From the NCBI GenBank assembly GCA_029247265.1, contig JAQWLN010000063.1:1-36100 (forward strand): a stretch of DNA of 36,100 bases. Direction: 5' to 3'. Both the position numbers and the translations under genes were made by a program. Shown piece after piece: positions 16,356-25,400 of the stretch. The stretch comes from Fuerstiella sp. Its GTDB lineage: Bacteria; Planctomycetota; Planctomycetia; Planctomycetales; Planctomycetaceae. Positions within the stretch are counted from its first letter, which is position 1; every line of letters begins with the position of its first letter. Below the pieces are notes generated by a model. The model was not told the DNA's origin. It ran no database searches and saw only the letters and a list, made by a program, of their open reading frames with translations.

Positions 16356-18707
16356 ATGTTTCGTCAGTTGTTCGTCATGCCATTCGGAATCTGCTTTCTG
16401 AGCGGCCTTGTTCATGCGGGTGAGGCGTCCAGCGTCAACGGAAAACTGGAATTGCCCGTCAGGAATCTGGTGCAGACATCCTGCCTTGATTGCCACAACA
16501 ACACGGAACGCAGAGGCGGTTTGGATCTCAAATCGGTCATAGCGCAGGGTGTGGCACAGAACCGCGAGGTCTGGGAAAACGTCGTACGTAAGCTGAGCTC
16601 TCGACAGATGCCACCCGGTGATGCTCCGCGTCCGGATGAAGCAACCTATGACCTGGCGCTGAAGTCACTGGAATCGTCGTTGGATAGGATCGCTGCGGAG
16701 CAGCCGTGGCCGGGCCGTACGGGCACGTTTCGGCGGCTGACGCGAATCGAGTACCAAAACGCTGTTCGAGATCTGTTGTCGCTGGAGATTGATGCCACGA
16801 CACTGCTGCCGAAGGATGAATCGAGCCATGGTTTCGACAACATCACTGTGGCAGACCTTTCACCGTCGCTGCTGAATCGATACGTGTCCGCGGCTCAGAA
16901 GATCAGTCGCCTTGCCGTAGGTGGGGCAGGGCGGGGACCGGGCGGCGACACGATTCGGGTTCGACCGGATATTACCCAGGAAGATCATGTCGCCGGTCTG
17001 CCGATCGGTACGCGCGGTGGAGCCCTGATTCATTACACGTTCCCGCAGGACGGCGAATACGAAATCACCGTCCGCCTGGCTCGTGACCGTAACGAGCACG
17101 TGGAAGGTCTGCGTGGTCAGCACGAACTGGAAATTCTGATTGACAGAAGCCGCGCCGGACTGTTCACGGTGAAACCACCTGCGGACAGGAACGACCACAG
17201 TCGTGTGGATAGTCATTTTTCAGCACGTGCGCTGGTGCAGGCAGGGACACATCAACTGGGCGTGACATTCCTCAAAACATCCGGTTCGCTGTTGGAGACA
17301 GTACGTCAGCCGTACCAGGCTCATTTCAACATGCACCGCCACCCGCGGATCAGCCCGGCCGTGTATCAGGTCTCGATCACTGGCCCCTACGATGCGACCG
17401 GTCCGGGTGATACCCGCAGCCGTCGGCGAATTTTCATTTGCCGACCGGAAAGCCCTGGCGAAGAGGAAGCGTGCGCAAAGAAGATTGTTGCGGCAGTGAT
17501 GCATCGTGCATGGCGGCGACCGATTCACGACGAGGATATGATTCAGCCGCTGGAGTTTTTTCGGCAGGGGCGCGCCGACGGAGATTTCGATTCGGGAATT
17601 GAATCAGCGCTGGCGTTCGTGCTCGTCAGTCCTCAGTTTCTTTTTCGTATCGAACGCGATCCGCCAAACATGTCCGCGAGCAAGCCATACCGTATCAGCG
17701 ATGTGGCGCTGGCATCGCGACTGTCGTTTTTTCTGTGGAGCAGCATTCCAGACAAAGAACTTCTGAATCTGGCAGACAGCGGTACGCTCAGTCAACCAGA
17801 TGTTCTGGAACAACAGGTGCGACGGATGCTGATTGACGAGCGTTCACAGGCGCTGGTCACGAATTTTGTTGGGCAATGGCTGTATCTGCGAAACCTGGAA
17901 TCCGCGAATCCGGACATGCGTCGTTTTCCAGACTTCGACGACAACCTGCGGCAGGCCATGCGGACAGAGACGGAATTGTTTTTTGACAGCATCATGCGGG
18001 AAGATCGCAGCGTACTTGATTTGCTGCAGGCAGATCATACCTACCTGAACGAACGACTGGCGCGGCACTATGGAATTCGGCACATTCACGGCAGTCGTTT
18101 TCGGCGAGTGGCGCTGGGCACGGACAGTCACCGTGGCGGCCTGCTGCGTCAAGCCAGCATTCTGACGGTCACGTCCTATGCGACGCGCACGTCACCCGTG
18201 ATTCGTGGTCATTGGATTTTGAAGAATCTGCTTGGTAATGCGCCCCCGCCTCCTCCGGACGATGTGCCGGCACTGAAAGACAACACCGTGTCGTCCACGC
18301 TTTCCGTACGCCGGAGACTGGCTCAGCACCGTGCCGATCCCAATTGCGCAGGTTGCCACGACGTGATGGACCCCGTGGGATTTGCATTGGAAAACTATGA
18401 CGCGATCGGTCGCTGGCGGAATCTGGAAGAGGGACTGGCGGTCGATGCGTCCGGGGGTCTGCCGGACGGCAGCAAATTCAATGGTGTGGAGGGTCTGGAG
18501 CAGGGATTGTTGCAGCGGCCTGAGCTGTTCGCTGGTACACTCACGGAGAAGCTACTGACCTACGCTTTGGGTCGGGGCCTGGACTATCACGATGCTGCCG
18601 CCGTTCGCCGTGTTGTCAAAGACGCTAGGACGGAAGATTTTCGGTTTTCGTCGCTGATCACAGGTATCGTAAACAGCACACCGTTTCAGATGAGGTCTGC
18701 AGAATGA
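16356..18707 (+). CDS. Planctomycete-type di-heme PSCyt/PSD protein (DUF1592 family)
   Basis: A 783-residue exported protein with a signal peptide (about 1-21). The first c-type heme motif is CLDCH (43-47). Then come PSD3/DUF1587 (about 125-190, FRRLTRIEYQNAVRDLL), a beta-rich region (200-330) with DGEYEITVRLARDRNE, and PSD5/DUF1595 (about 370-430, HRAWRRP). Next are PSD4/DUF1592 (about 410-540, VLVSPQFLFRIE), PSCyt3/DUF1588 (about 590-685) holding the second motif CAGCH (664-668) with MDPVGFALENYD, and PSD2/DUF1585 at the C-terminus (LTEKLLTYALGRGLDYHD). This full domain order is known from planctomycetes and some related bacteria; the function is unproven, and periplasmic redox or polymer breakdown is often suggested. 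Its stop codon overlaps the next start by 4 bases, so the two are translationally coupled. Confidence 0.93.
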   Translation: MFRQLFVMPFGICFLSGLVHAGEASSVNGKLELPVRNLVQTSCLDCHNNTERRGGLDLKSVIAQGVAQNREVWENVVRKLSSRQMPPGDAPRPDEATYDLALKSLESSLDRIAAEQPWPGRTGTFRRLTRIEYQNAVRDLLSLEIDATTLLPKDESSHGFDNITVADLSPSLLNRYVSAAQKISRLAVGGAGRGPGGDTIRVRPDITQEDHVAGLPIGTRGGALIHYTFPQDGEYEITVRLARDRNEHVEGLRGQHELEILIDRSRAGLFTVKPPADRNDHSRVDSHFSARALVQAGTHQLGVTFLKTSGSLLETVRQPYQAHFNMHRHPRISPAVYQVSITGPYDATGPGDTRSRRRIFICRPESPGEEEACAKKIVAAVMHRAWRRPIHDEDMIQPLEFFRQGRADGDFDSGIESALAFVLVSPQFLFRIERDPPNMSASKPYRISDVALASRLSFFLWSSIPDKELLNLADSGTLSQPDVLEQQVRRMLIDERSQALVTNFVGQWLYLRNLESANPDMRRFPDFDDNLRQAMRTETELFFDSIMREDRSVLDLLQADHTYLNERLARHYGIRHIHGSRFRRVALGTDSHRGGLLRQASILTVTSYATRTSPVIRGHWILKNLLGNAPPPPPDDVPALKDNTVSSTLSVRRRLAQHRADPNCAGCHDVMDPVGFALENYDAIGRWRNLEEGLAVDASGGLPDGSKFNGVEGLEQGLLQRPELFAGTLTEKLLTYALGRGLDYHDAAAVRRVVKDARTEDFRFSSLITGIVNSTPFQMRSAE

Positions 18708-20050
18708 TCCTTTCGAAAAAGGCGCTGTCACGCAGAACCATGCTCCGGGGAATGGGCACCGCCATTGCGCTGCCGTTGCTGGATGCGATGGTTCCCGCCA
18801 TGACAGCGCTGGCCGACACTCCTGCCAGTCCCAGCCGGCTGCGTCGGCTGGGATACGTCTACATGCCGATGGGCTGCGACGCCACGCGCTGGGCCCTGCC
18901 CGGTGACGATCTCAGCCAACTTTCACCGACGCTCAGTCCACTGGAACCGATCCGTCAGCATGTGACTGCGATCAGCGGCCTGGAACTCAAAAACGCATAT
19001 CCGGGAACTCATGCCACGTCCAATTCGGCGTTCCTGAGCTGCGCCACAGCCAGACGCACGGAAAGCACGGATTATTTTCTGGGCACCACCGTCGATCAGA
19101 TCGCCGCACAGAAGATCGGTCAGACGACTCAGCTGCCATCACTTGAGATGTCGATGGATTTGATTGCCACGGTCGGTCAGTGCGACAACGGTTATGCCTG
19201 TGTGTACCAAAACAATCTGTCATGGTCATCGCCGACCACGCCGCTGCCGTCGGAAGCTCATCCTCGCATTGTCTTTGAAAATCTGTTTGGTGAAGGCGGC
19301 AGTCCCGCAGAACGTCGCGCGGCACTGAAGAAGCGCGCGAGTTTGCTTGATTCCGTCAGTAAGGAAATTGCCCGGCTGAAAAATACGCTGGGACCCGGTG
19401 ATCGCGAAAAAATCAGCGAATACCTGGACAGTGTGCGGGAAGTGGAACGAAGAATTCAGCAGTCCGAAACTGCGTCACGTGATAATCCACTGCCGGATCT
19501 GGATCGTCCGGCCGGTGTGCCCGCCGCCTATGCCGATCACGCTCGACTGATGTTCGATCTGCAGTTGCTGGCATTTCAGGGCGACGTCACTCGCGTCATT
19601 ACGTTTCAGCTGGCCCGCGAAACCAGCAACCGCACGTATCCTGAAATCGGGGTGTCCGATTCTCACCATCCGCTGACTCATCACGGCAATGATCCGGAGA
19701 AGGTCGCCAAGGTCGCGAGAATCAATCGCTTTCACGTTTCGTTGTTCGCTGATTTTGTTCAGAAGATGCAGGCAACGCCGGAAGCTGGTGGCTCTTTGCT
19801 GGACCATTCTCTGTATCTGTACGGCAGCGGCATGGGCAATCCCAACGTGCACGATCATCAGAATCTGCCAATTCTTGTCGCGGGCGGAGCGGCGGGGAAC
19901 ATGCGCAGCGGACGGCACATTCGGTTTGAAAAGCCGACACCGCTGGCGAACCTGCACCTGACTCTGTTGAACAAAGTCGGCGTGCCGCTGGAGTCTTTTG
20001 CAGACAGTCACGGGCAGGTTGACGAACTATTCGAAACTCTTTCTATCTAA
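18704..20050 (+). CDS. DUF1552 protein with Tat signal
   Basis: This 448-residue protein belongs to the DUF1552 family, nearly always found beside DUF1592-type cytochrome proteins. The N-terminus SRRTMLRGMGTAIALPLLDAM is a twin-arginine export signal, implying folding, perhaps with a cofactor, before transport to the periplasm. Typical segments are RRLGYVYMPMGCD, YPGTHATSNSAFLSC, a coiled-coil-like region KKRASLLDSVSKEIARLKN and SDSHHPLTHHGND near residue 325. The His-rich part and the later LYGSGMGNPNVHDHQNLP recall alkaline-phosphatase/sulfatase-fold DUF1501 proteins and could bind metal. The start ATG sits in ATGA with the stop of the upstream gene. Biochemical function is unknown. Confidence 0.92.
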   Translation: MILSKKALSRRTMLRGMGTAIALPLLDAMVPAMTALADTPASPSRLRRLGYVYMPMGCDATRWALPGDDLSQLSPTLSPLEPIRQHVTAISGLELKNAYPGTHATSNSAFLSCATARRTESTDYFLGTTVDQIAAQKIGQTTQLPSLEMSMDLIATVGQCDNGYACVYQNNLSWSSPTTPLPSEAHPRIVFENLFGEGGSPAERRAALKKRASLLDSVSKEIARLKNTLGPGDREKISEYLDSVREVERRIQQSETASRDNPLPDLDRPAGVPAAYADHARLMFDLQLLAFQGDVTRVITFQLARETSNRTYPEIGVSDSHHPLTHHGNDPEKVAKVARINRFHVSLFADFVQKMQATPEAGGSLLDHSLYLYGSGMGNPNVHDHQNLPILVAGGAAGNMRSGRHIRFEKPTPLANLHLTLLNKVGVPLESFADSHGQVDELFETLSI

Positions 20051-20055
20051 GCGTG

Positions 20056-21609
20056 ATGAGAGCCAATTGGAACATGACAGTCACGCAACACATCGCTGCT
20101 GCTGGTTTGACTGTATTGCTGAGCGTCCTCAGCTCGATCGCTCACGCGTCTGATTCGCTGCTGGCGGATGCTGCGGAACGAGCGGACTGGGACCAGGTCG
20201 GCACGCTGCTGCAGCACGATGCGGATGTGAACGTGGCGCAGGTTGACGGCATGACCGCACTTCACTGGGCGGCATGGCACGACAATACAAAGACGGCCGT
20301 GCATCTGATTGGCAGTGGAGCTGACGTCGCTGCGAAAAATCGCTACGGGGCCACAGCTCTGTCGCTGGCATGTACCAACGGTAACTCTGTGCTGGTAAGG
20401 AAACTGCTGAAGTCCGGTGCCAACGCGAATTCGTCTTTGCCCGGAGGAGAAACGGCTCTGATGACGGCGGCCCGGACAGGTGCATTTGGTCCGGTCGAAG
20501 CGCTGCTCGCCCATGATGCCGCTGTGAATGCGACGGAGCGAAAGCAGCAGACGGCCATCATGTGGGCGGCGGCCGAAGGCCATGCTGACGTCGTGTCGGC
20601 GTTGATCGCAGCCGGTGCCGATATTCACACGACATTGAAATCCGGATTCTCGCCGCTGTTCTTTGCTGTGCGCGAAGGCCGTGTCGATGCCGTTGATGTG
20701 CTGCTGGCCGCCGGTGTCGCCGTGAACGGCACCATGCAGCCTGAATCGAAAGGTGGCCGAGTCCCCCGCAAGGGCACCAGCCCACTGCTGCTGGCTGTCG
20801 AGAACGGCCACTTCGAACTGGCCGTCCATCTGCTGGAAGCTGGCGCCGACGCAAACGATCAGCGGTCCGGATTCACACCGCTGCATGTCGTGTCATGGGT
20901 TCGCAAGCCGAATCTTGGGGATGGTATCGACGGCGAACCTGCTCCCATTGGGTCCGGCGACGTGACCATCCTGCAGTTTGTCAGAAAGTCGGTTGAACAC
21001 GGTGCGGATGTGAATGCTCGGCTGAAACGGGGGCGATCAGTTCGCGGAAAGCTGAATCACAAGGGGGCCACACCGTTTTTCTTTGCCAGCGACACCGCAG
21101 ATGTGCCGCTGATGAAACTACTTTTGGAGCTGGGGGCTGATCCGACGCTGACAAACGACGACAACTGTCCCCCGCTGCTGGCCGCAGCCGGCATTGGTAC
21201 TCATGCACCAGGGGAAGAAGCCGGAACAGAAGACGAGTCACTCGCTGCAGTGCAGCTGCTGTTAAAACTGGGAGCGGACATCAACGCTGTTGACGACAAT
21301 GGCGAAACCGCGATGCACGGTGCGACGTACGGGAGTCTGCCGAAGATGGTCGCTTTTCTGGCTGCTCATGGAGCAGACATCGAAATCTGGAACAACAAGA
21401 ATGCGTACGGCTGGACTCCACTGCTGATCGCCGAAGGTCATCGGCCGGGTAATTTCAAGCCTGCTGCCGCGACCATCACGGCAGTGCATCGCGCCATGCG
21501 TGGCGCCGGAGTTGAACCTCCTGAGCCAACGCCTCGTCGTGTTCCACTGAATAACGATCAGTACTCATCAGACAAGAACAAAAAGCCGACGAAGCCCAAA
21601 GCTCAGTAG
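20056..21609 (+). CDS. Secreted ankyrin-repeat protein
   Basis: A 517-residue protein with a signal peptide (about 10-31, ending AHA). It is followed by roughly nine to ten ankyrin repeats from residue 35 to 470, recognisable by G-x-TALHWAAW, GATALSLACTNGN, ETALMTAARTG, QTAIMWAAAEGHADVV, TSPLLLAVENGHFELAVHLLEAGAD and LLLKLGADIN. The C-terminal tail is Pro/Lys-rich. Ankyrin repeats bind other proteins, and the signal peptide places this one outside the cytoplasm. It starts 6 bases after the DUF1552 stop and completes a three-gene unit. A GTG at 20053 and an ATG at 20074 are alternative starts. Confidence 0.9.
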   Translation: MRANWNMTVTQHIAAAGLTVLLSVLSSIAHASDSLLADAAERADWDQVGTLLQHDADVNVAQVDGMTALHWAAWHDNTKTAVHLIGSGADVAAKNRYGATALSLACTNGNSVLVRKLLKSGANANSSLPGGETALMTAARTGAFGPVEALLAHDAAVNATERKQQTAIMWAAAEGHADVVSALIAAGADIHTTLKSGFSPLFFAVREGRVDAVDVLLAAGVAVNGTMQPESKGGRVPRKGTSPLLLAVENGHFELAVHLLEAGADANDQRSGFTPLHVVSWVRKPNLGDGIDGEPAPIGSGDVTILQFVRKSVEHGADVNARLKRGRSVRGKLNHKGATPFFFASDTADVPLMKLLLELGADPTLTNDDNCPPLLAAAGIGTHAPGEEAGTEDESLAAVQLLLKLGADINAVDDNGETAMHGATYGSLPKMVAFLAAHGADIEIWNNKNAYGWTPLLIAEGHRPGNFKPAAATITAVHRAMRGAGVEPPEPTPRRVPLNNDQYSSDKNKKPTKPKAQ

Positions 21610-21701
21610 CGGCACACCGTTCGGCCGCCAGGATACGTCGAAATCAGAGCAGGGTTTGAAAACACGGAGTTCGCTGTCGTAGGTACGACCCTTCCTGTCG
21701 T

Positions 21702-22637
21702 TTACGCAGCATGTTTCTGTGCGACGCCTGATACGTTGCCGCTGCTGTCCGCGTCAGCAGCAGACAGGGGTTTGCGAAAGATCAGAAACTCTTTCGGAGC
21801 GTAATGAATCTTTCCGGACGTTATGCGATACAGCAGAGACGTCGCGTGGAAATACGCGGTTTTCAGCTCACGTGCTGGCAGACTGCCATGAGACGGCATG
21901 GCTTCGGGGTGTGATTCGACCATTTCAAGGCCGGCCCGGGAAGCCATCGCGACTAATGAAGATGTCGTGTAAAAGTAGAAGTTCACGCCGGCGTTCAGCC
22001 GCAGTGACACGCCGAATAACAGTCGGCACAGCATTCCGGAACCGGTCAGCATACGATAGTTCTGCCCGGGCACTTCGAGGGCGAAAACGCCGCCGGGTTT
22101 GAGAACGCGAAAGATCTCGGCAAGATCCTCGTTGGGAGTGCGGTGACAGTTGAATGCGTCCAGTGACGTGACGACATCGAACGTCTGTGTGGGGTAATTC
22201 TGCTCCGGCAGATAACCCTGATGTACGTTGAGCCCAAACTGATCACGAGCGAAATTTGTGGAGACCGCTGATGGTTCGACGCCTTCCACGTTCCAGCCTT
22301 CGGCGCCTTGAAATTCTTTAAGGAAGTAACCGGATGCCGTACCAACGTCCAGCAATCGACCACCATTTGGTACGAGCCGCTGCACCATGGCGGCCTCACG
22401 CTGCAGGCTGTCACTGCGGTAGCTCACATAATGCAGTTGAGTCGTTTCTTCGGCATCGACGTGTTCGTTCCGAAAAAATTCCTCTGTTTCATCGACCGTG
22501 CTGCATTTGCCGACAAACATCAGTTGACAGACATCGCAGCGCACGATGGGCAGATTGTGGCACTCGCCGACCGATGTTCTGGATGCCGGTCCACAGACGG
22601 GACATTCTGTTTTCACACATTTCGTCATGTTGGTCAT
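21702..22637 (-). CDS. SAM-dependent methyltransferase with N-terminal zinc-finger-like motif
   Basis: A 311-residue class I methyltransferase. The N-terminal CPVC ... CDVC pair suggests a zinc ribbon, as in sugar C-methyltransferases. The SAM site is LLDVGTASGYFL (about residues 94-105), followed by VEGVEPS and the DVVTSLDAFNCHRTPNEDLAEIFRVLKPGG segment. It is the last gene of the glycan locus and probably methylates a sugar or another small molecule of the glycan pathway. The AAAGG just upstream touches the first ATG (22637) but is 9 bases from an in-frame ATG at 22628, so the protein may start three residues later. The flippase stop is 6 bases away, so the genes are cotranscribed. The protein ends in His-Ala-Ala. 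Confidence 0.88.
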   Translation of the reverse strand: MTNMTKCVKTECPVCGPASRTSVGECHNLPIVRCDVCQLMFVGKCSTVDETEEFFRNEHVDAEETTQLHYVSYRSDSLQREAAMVQRLVPNGGRLLDVGTASGYFLKEFQGAEGWNVEGVEPSAVSTNFARDQFGLNVHQGYLPEQNYPTQTFDVVTSLDAFNCHRTPNEDLAEIFRVLKPGGVFALEVPGQNYRMLTGSGMLCRLLFGVSLRLNAGVNFYFYTTSSLVAMASRAGLEMVESHPEAMPSHGSLPARELKTAYFHATSLLYRITSGKIHYAPKEFLIFRKPLSAADADSSGNVSGVAQKHAA

Positions 22638-22643
22638 CCTTTG

Positions 22644-23945
22644 TCAGCGACTCACGACAATGATCAGCATCAACGCCGCCACGGATCCCAGAATCACACC
22701 CACCGGGACGCCTCGATGCTTGCGTTGCTGCCACAGAAGACTCAGCCGCGCGACCAGCAGCGTGGTTTCGCCCAATCCCCATGCCAGTGCAGCGGCCACC
22801 TGCCACGACAGACTTCCGCGAAAGACTGTTGCCAGGGTGAGGACAGTGAGGCCCAGGGCGACGGCGGCAACGTCGTGCCAGTTCAGTGAGTAGGCGTTCA
22901 GCGTGTACTTAAGTCCCATGTTGATGCACGATAGATACAGTCCGGGCATCAACAGAACCGTGATTTGAGCCACTTCGTCGAGACCACGATGGGCGAAGAT
23001 TCCTGACACCGGCACGGAAAACAGGATCCCCAGCAGGCACACCGGCACAAAGACGATCGTGACCAGCATCAGTTTGCGGCGGACGACGGCTTTGATCGCA
23101 TTCAGATCGTTCGATTCGATGGCCTTGGCCAGTAACGCAAAGGACGACACAAATACGCCCGTCGCAATCAGCCCGGACGTGTTGACCAGCTTGAACGCCG
23201 TGCCGTAGATCTTGATGTCATGTGGCGTCGCAAACGCTTCCAGCAGAAACGGAGTGGCCCGCTGAAACAGGCAGACAAGGACCAGACCGGCACCCACTGG
23301 AAATGTCGCTGTGATGGTCTTGCCAAGCGTACTTAATGGTCGAGTATCTGCAGTGACACCGCCTTCGAACAATGGCTGAACAATTTTCAGTCGCGATTCG
23401 ATCAGTATTCTTAACATGTTGCAGGTCAGCCAGATGAGCAACAATGTTGTCAGGTGAAATCCCAGCAGGGCGGCCGCAATCATGCCCACTGCCATGACCA
23501 CGCGGGAAAAGAGCACAACAACGGCTTCTGCATCAAGCCGTTCTTTCGCTCGCAGGAACCAGAGAAACGGATCAGTGCCTGGCTGAGTTGCCGCGACCAG
23601 AACGCTGAGCATGAATCCGGTGGCCGAAAGTGTGTTACGAGGCAGCAGCCACAAAAGGACTGCGGAAGTCAGCGTGTAGAACAGTTTGCACCGAACCGCC
23701 TGAGACAGCACGGACCGCGGCGTTGCGGAAACTGAAAATTCGCGCACACCCCACAGCCGTCCGCCGAAGTCCGACGCCATTTCCAGCAGACCGATCAGGT
23801 ACGTCGCCGTGATGAAGGCTGCACACCCAGTGTCGTCCAGCAGCTGAAACAGGACGAACAACAGGACAATCTGCAGGCCGCCATGGATGGCGTTTCCGCC
23901 CGCATTGCTGATCACGTTTCGGCCGAAGCGCCCAGGCATTTTCAT
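22644..23945 (-). CDS. Wzx-like polysaccharide flippase
   Basis: A 433-residue integral membrane protein with about 12 hydrophobic segments, including IVLLFVLFQLL, FMLSVLVAATQP, VVMAVGMIAAALLGF, AGLVLVCLF, LMLVTIVFVPVCLLGILFSVPV and LGLTVLTLATVF near the C-terminus. The pattern and the N-terminal NVISNAGGNAIHGGLQ segment fit the MATE/Wzx-like flippases that move lipid-linked repeat units across the inner membrane. It starts one base after the upstream gene's stop (TGA-C-ATG), so the two are tightly coupled. The ATG at 23939 could also be the start. Confidence 0.85.
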   Translation of the reverse strand: MKMPGRFGRNVISNAGGNAIHGGLQIVLLFVLFQLLDDTGCAAFITATYLIGLLEMASDFGGRLWGVREFSVSATPRSVLSQAVRCKLFYTLTSAVLLWLLPRNTLSATGFMLSVLVAATQPGTDPFLWFLRAKERLDAEAVVVLFSRVVMAVGMIAAALLGFHLTTLLLIWLTCNMLRILIESRLKIVQPLFEGGVTADTRPLSTLGKTITATFPVGAGLVLVCLFQRATPFLLEAFATPHDIKIYGTAFKLVNTSGLIATGVFVSSFALLAKAIESNDLNAIKAVVRRKLMLVTIVFVPVCLLGILFSVPVSGIFAHRGLDEVAQITVLLMPGLYLSCINMGLKYTLNAYSLNWHDVAAVALGLTVLTLATVFRGSLSWQVAAALAWGLGETTLLVARLSLLWQQRKHRGVPVGVILGSVAALMLIIVVSR

Positions 23946-23946
23946 G

Positions 23947-25380
23947 TCAGACCGCCTGTTCGTCAGCGTTCGGATCCGGCGATCTGAAGAAGACCAGCGA
24001 AATCGAAATCCAGTACAGACAGCACAGCGGATTATTATTCAACAGGTACTGAGTGTTACCGAACTCGCGTCCAATAAAGAACAGCAGCAGACAGGCGGCG
24101 ATCGCCCGCTCTTTCTTGTCGAACGAAAAACTTTTCCTGACCAGTTTGCGGATCAGCACGGCATAGAACAACAGCCCCAGAACGCCAAACATACCGGCCG
24201 CCGACAGAATCCAGTTGTGCGGATCTGATCCGTAGTAGCCCAGCACTGTTTTCACGAAGACGGGAAAGTGCGTCAGGCCATAGCCGAACAACCAGTCCCC
24301 CGTGTCCATATACTGCAGTGTGGCCTGCCAGAGTTCGCCGCGGACTCCAAGACTCTGCAGATTCTTCAGTCTGATCATCACCAGCAGGTCACCCCACGGG
24401 ATGTCCATCAGGATGATCAGGGGGGCCAGAAGTACAGTGGCGAGAATGGTGTAGCGAGGCGAAAGTGTCCATGTCATCGCGGCTGTGCTCACAAGATAGA
24501 ACACAAACATCGTCCGTGCTCCACCAAGAACCGCGGCGGTCATGCCAATGACAAAGAAGCAGGCAATGAACTGTGGCGATATGTTCGGGGTCTTCTTGTA
24601 TCTCAGCATAATCAGCATGAACAATCCCGGTGCTGACGCCAGGATATTAGGAGACAGAAACGGTCCGGTCAGTCGCGGCATACCTCGTGAACCACCATCC
24701 ATCATCTGAAACAGCTGCCGCATTTCTTCAGCACCCTGCGGCGACGCACCGAACATGGGTCCCAAAAAGACCTGCAGGCCGGCAATCAGGAAAATATGTG
24801 CCAGTATGCAGACCGTCACTGTCTGAACACGCACGGACGAAAGCGGATCGGCGGACAACTCGCGGTGAGCCAGGTATCCGGTCACCATCATCATCGCCAT
24901 CAGACACCCAATGATCGCGTATGGCCGCGCTGGTGACTGCTGATGCAGACCGAAGTGCTGCTGAACGGCGGAACTGAAGATTCCGTACACAACAAGCACC
25001 AGTCCCAGTCGCAGCAGGCCGCGAAACTCTTTCGTTTCCACGGACAACGGTGCGCCAAGCCGCTGAAGGGCGGCAGTCAGAATCATGAGTGCAGAGATTC
25101 CTGCGACGCCGAGGTAGTCAAAGGGCACCACCTGGCCTGGTGCATCCTGCACGGACAGCACCAGCAGCAGCAGACACGCACGCCACTGCGGAAAAATCAG
25201 GGCGGCTGCCACGGCGAACATCGGGCCATCGTATCGAGTCTGCACGCCCAGTCGGGCGAATGCAAGATAGGCTGCCGACAGGATGACTCCCTTGATGACT
25301 TCCGCATACGCCACGGACCGCTGTGGCGCATAAGCGAGCGGGGCGCGAAGAGTACTGTCAATGACGGAAGTGGAGTGCAT
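23947..25380 (-). CDS. O-antigen ligase / Wzy-like polymerase
   Basis: A 477-residue membrane protein with about 10-12 hydrophobic segments. A large periplasmic loop lies before the last few, with RGELWQATLQYMDTGDWLFGYG and GSDPHNWILSAAGMFGVLGL. The R-x-x-x-W ... FGYG ... PHNW-x-L pattern is the signature of the Wzy/WaaL O-antigen polymerase-ligase superfamily. It probably polymerises lipid-linked repeat units in the periplasm. Its neighbours are the flippase downstream and a sulfotransferase 20 bases upstream. Confidence 0.87.
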   Translation of the reverse strand: MHSTSVIDSTLRAPLAYAPQRSVAYAEVIKGVILSAAYLAFARLGVQTRYDGPMFAVAAALIFPQWRACLLLLVLSVQDAPGQVVPFDYLGVAGISALMILTAALQRLGAPLSVETKEFRGLLRLGLVLVVYGIFSSAVQQHFGLHQQSPARPYAIIGCLMAMMMVTGYLAHRELSADPLSSVRVQTVTVCILAHIFLIAGLQVFLGPMFGASPQGAEEMRQLFQMMDGGSRGMPRLTGPFLSPNILASAPGLFMLIMLRYKKTPNISPQFIACFFVIGMTAAVLGGARTMFVFYLVSTAAMTWTLSPRYTILATVLLAPLIILMDIPWGDLLVMIRLKNLQSLGVRGELWQATLQYMDTGDWLFGYGLTHFPVFVKTVLGYYGSDPHNWILSAAGMFGVLGLLFYAVLIRKLVRKSFSFDKKERAIAACLLLFFIGREFGNTQYLLNNNPLCCLYWISISLVFFRSPDPNADEQAV

Positions 25381-25400
25381 GTCGGGGAGTCGTTCGGTTT

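Noticed and set aside
20047..20886. Minus-strand frame of 279 codons opposite the ankyrin gene
   Set aside because: It is a shadow of the repeated, GC-rich ankyrin coding sequence, with no ribosome binding site and no known motif.
21676..21689. Inverted repeat GTCGT/ACGAC between the convergent ankyrin and methyltransferase genes
   Set aside because: Only a 5-bp stem and no T-run, too weak to call a terminator.
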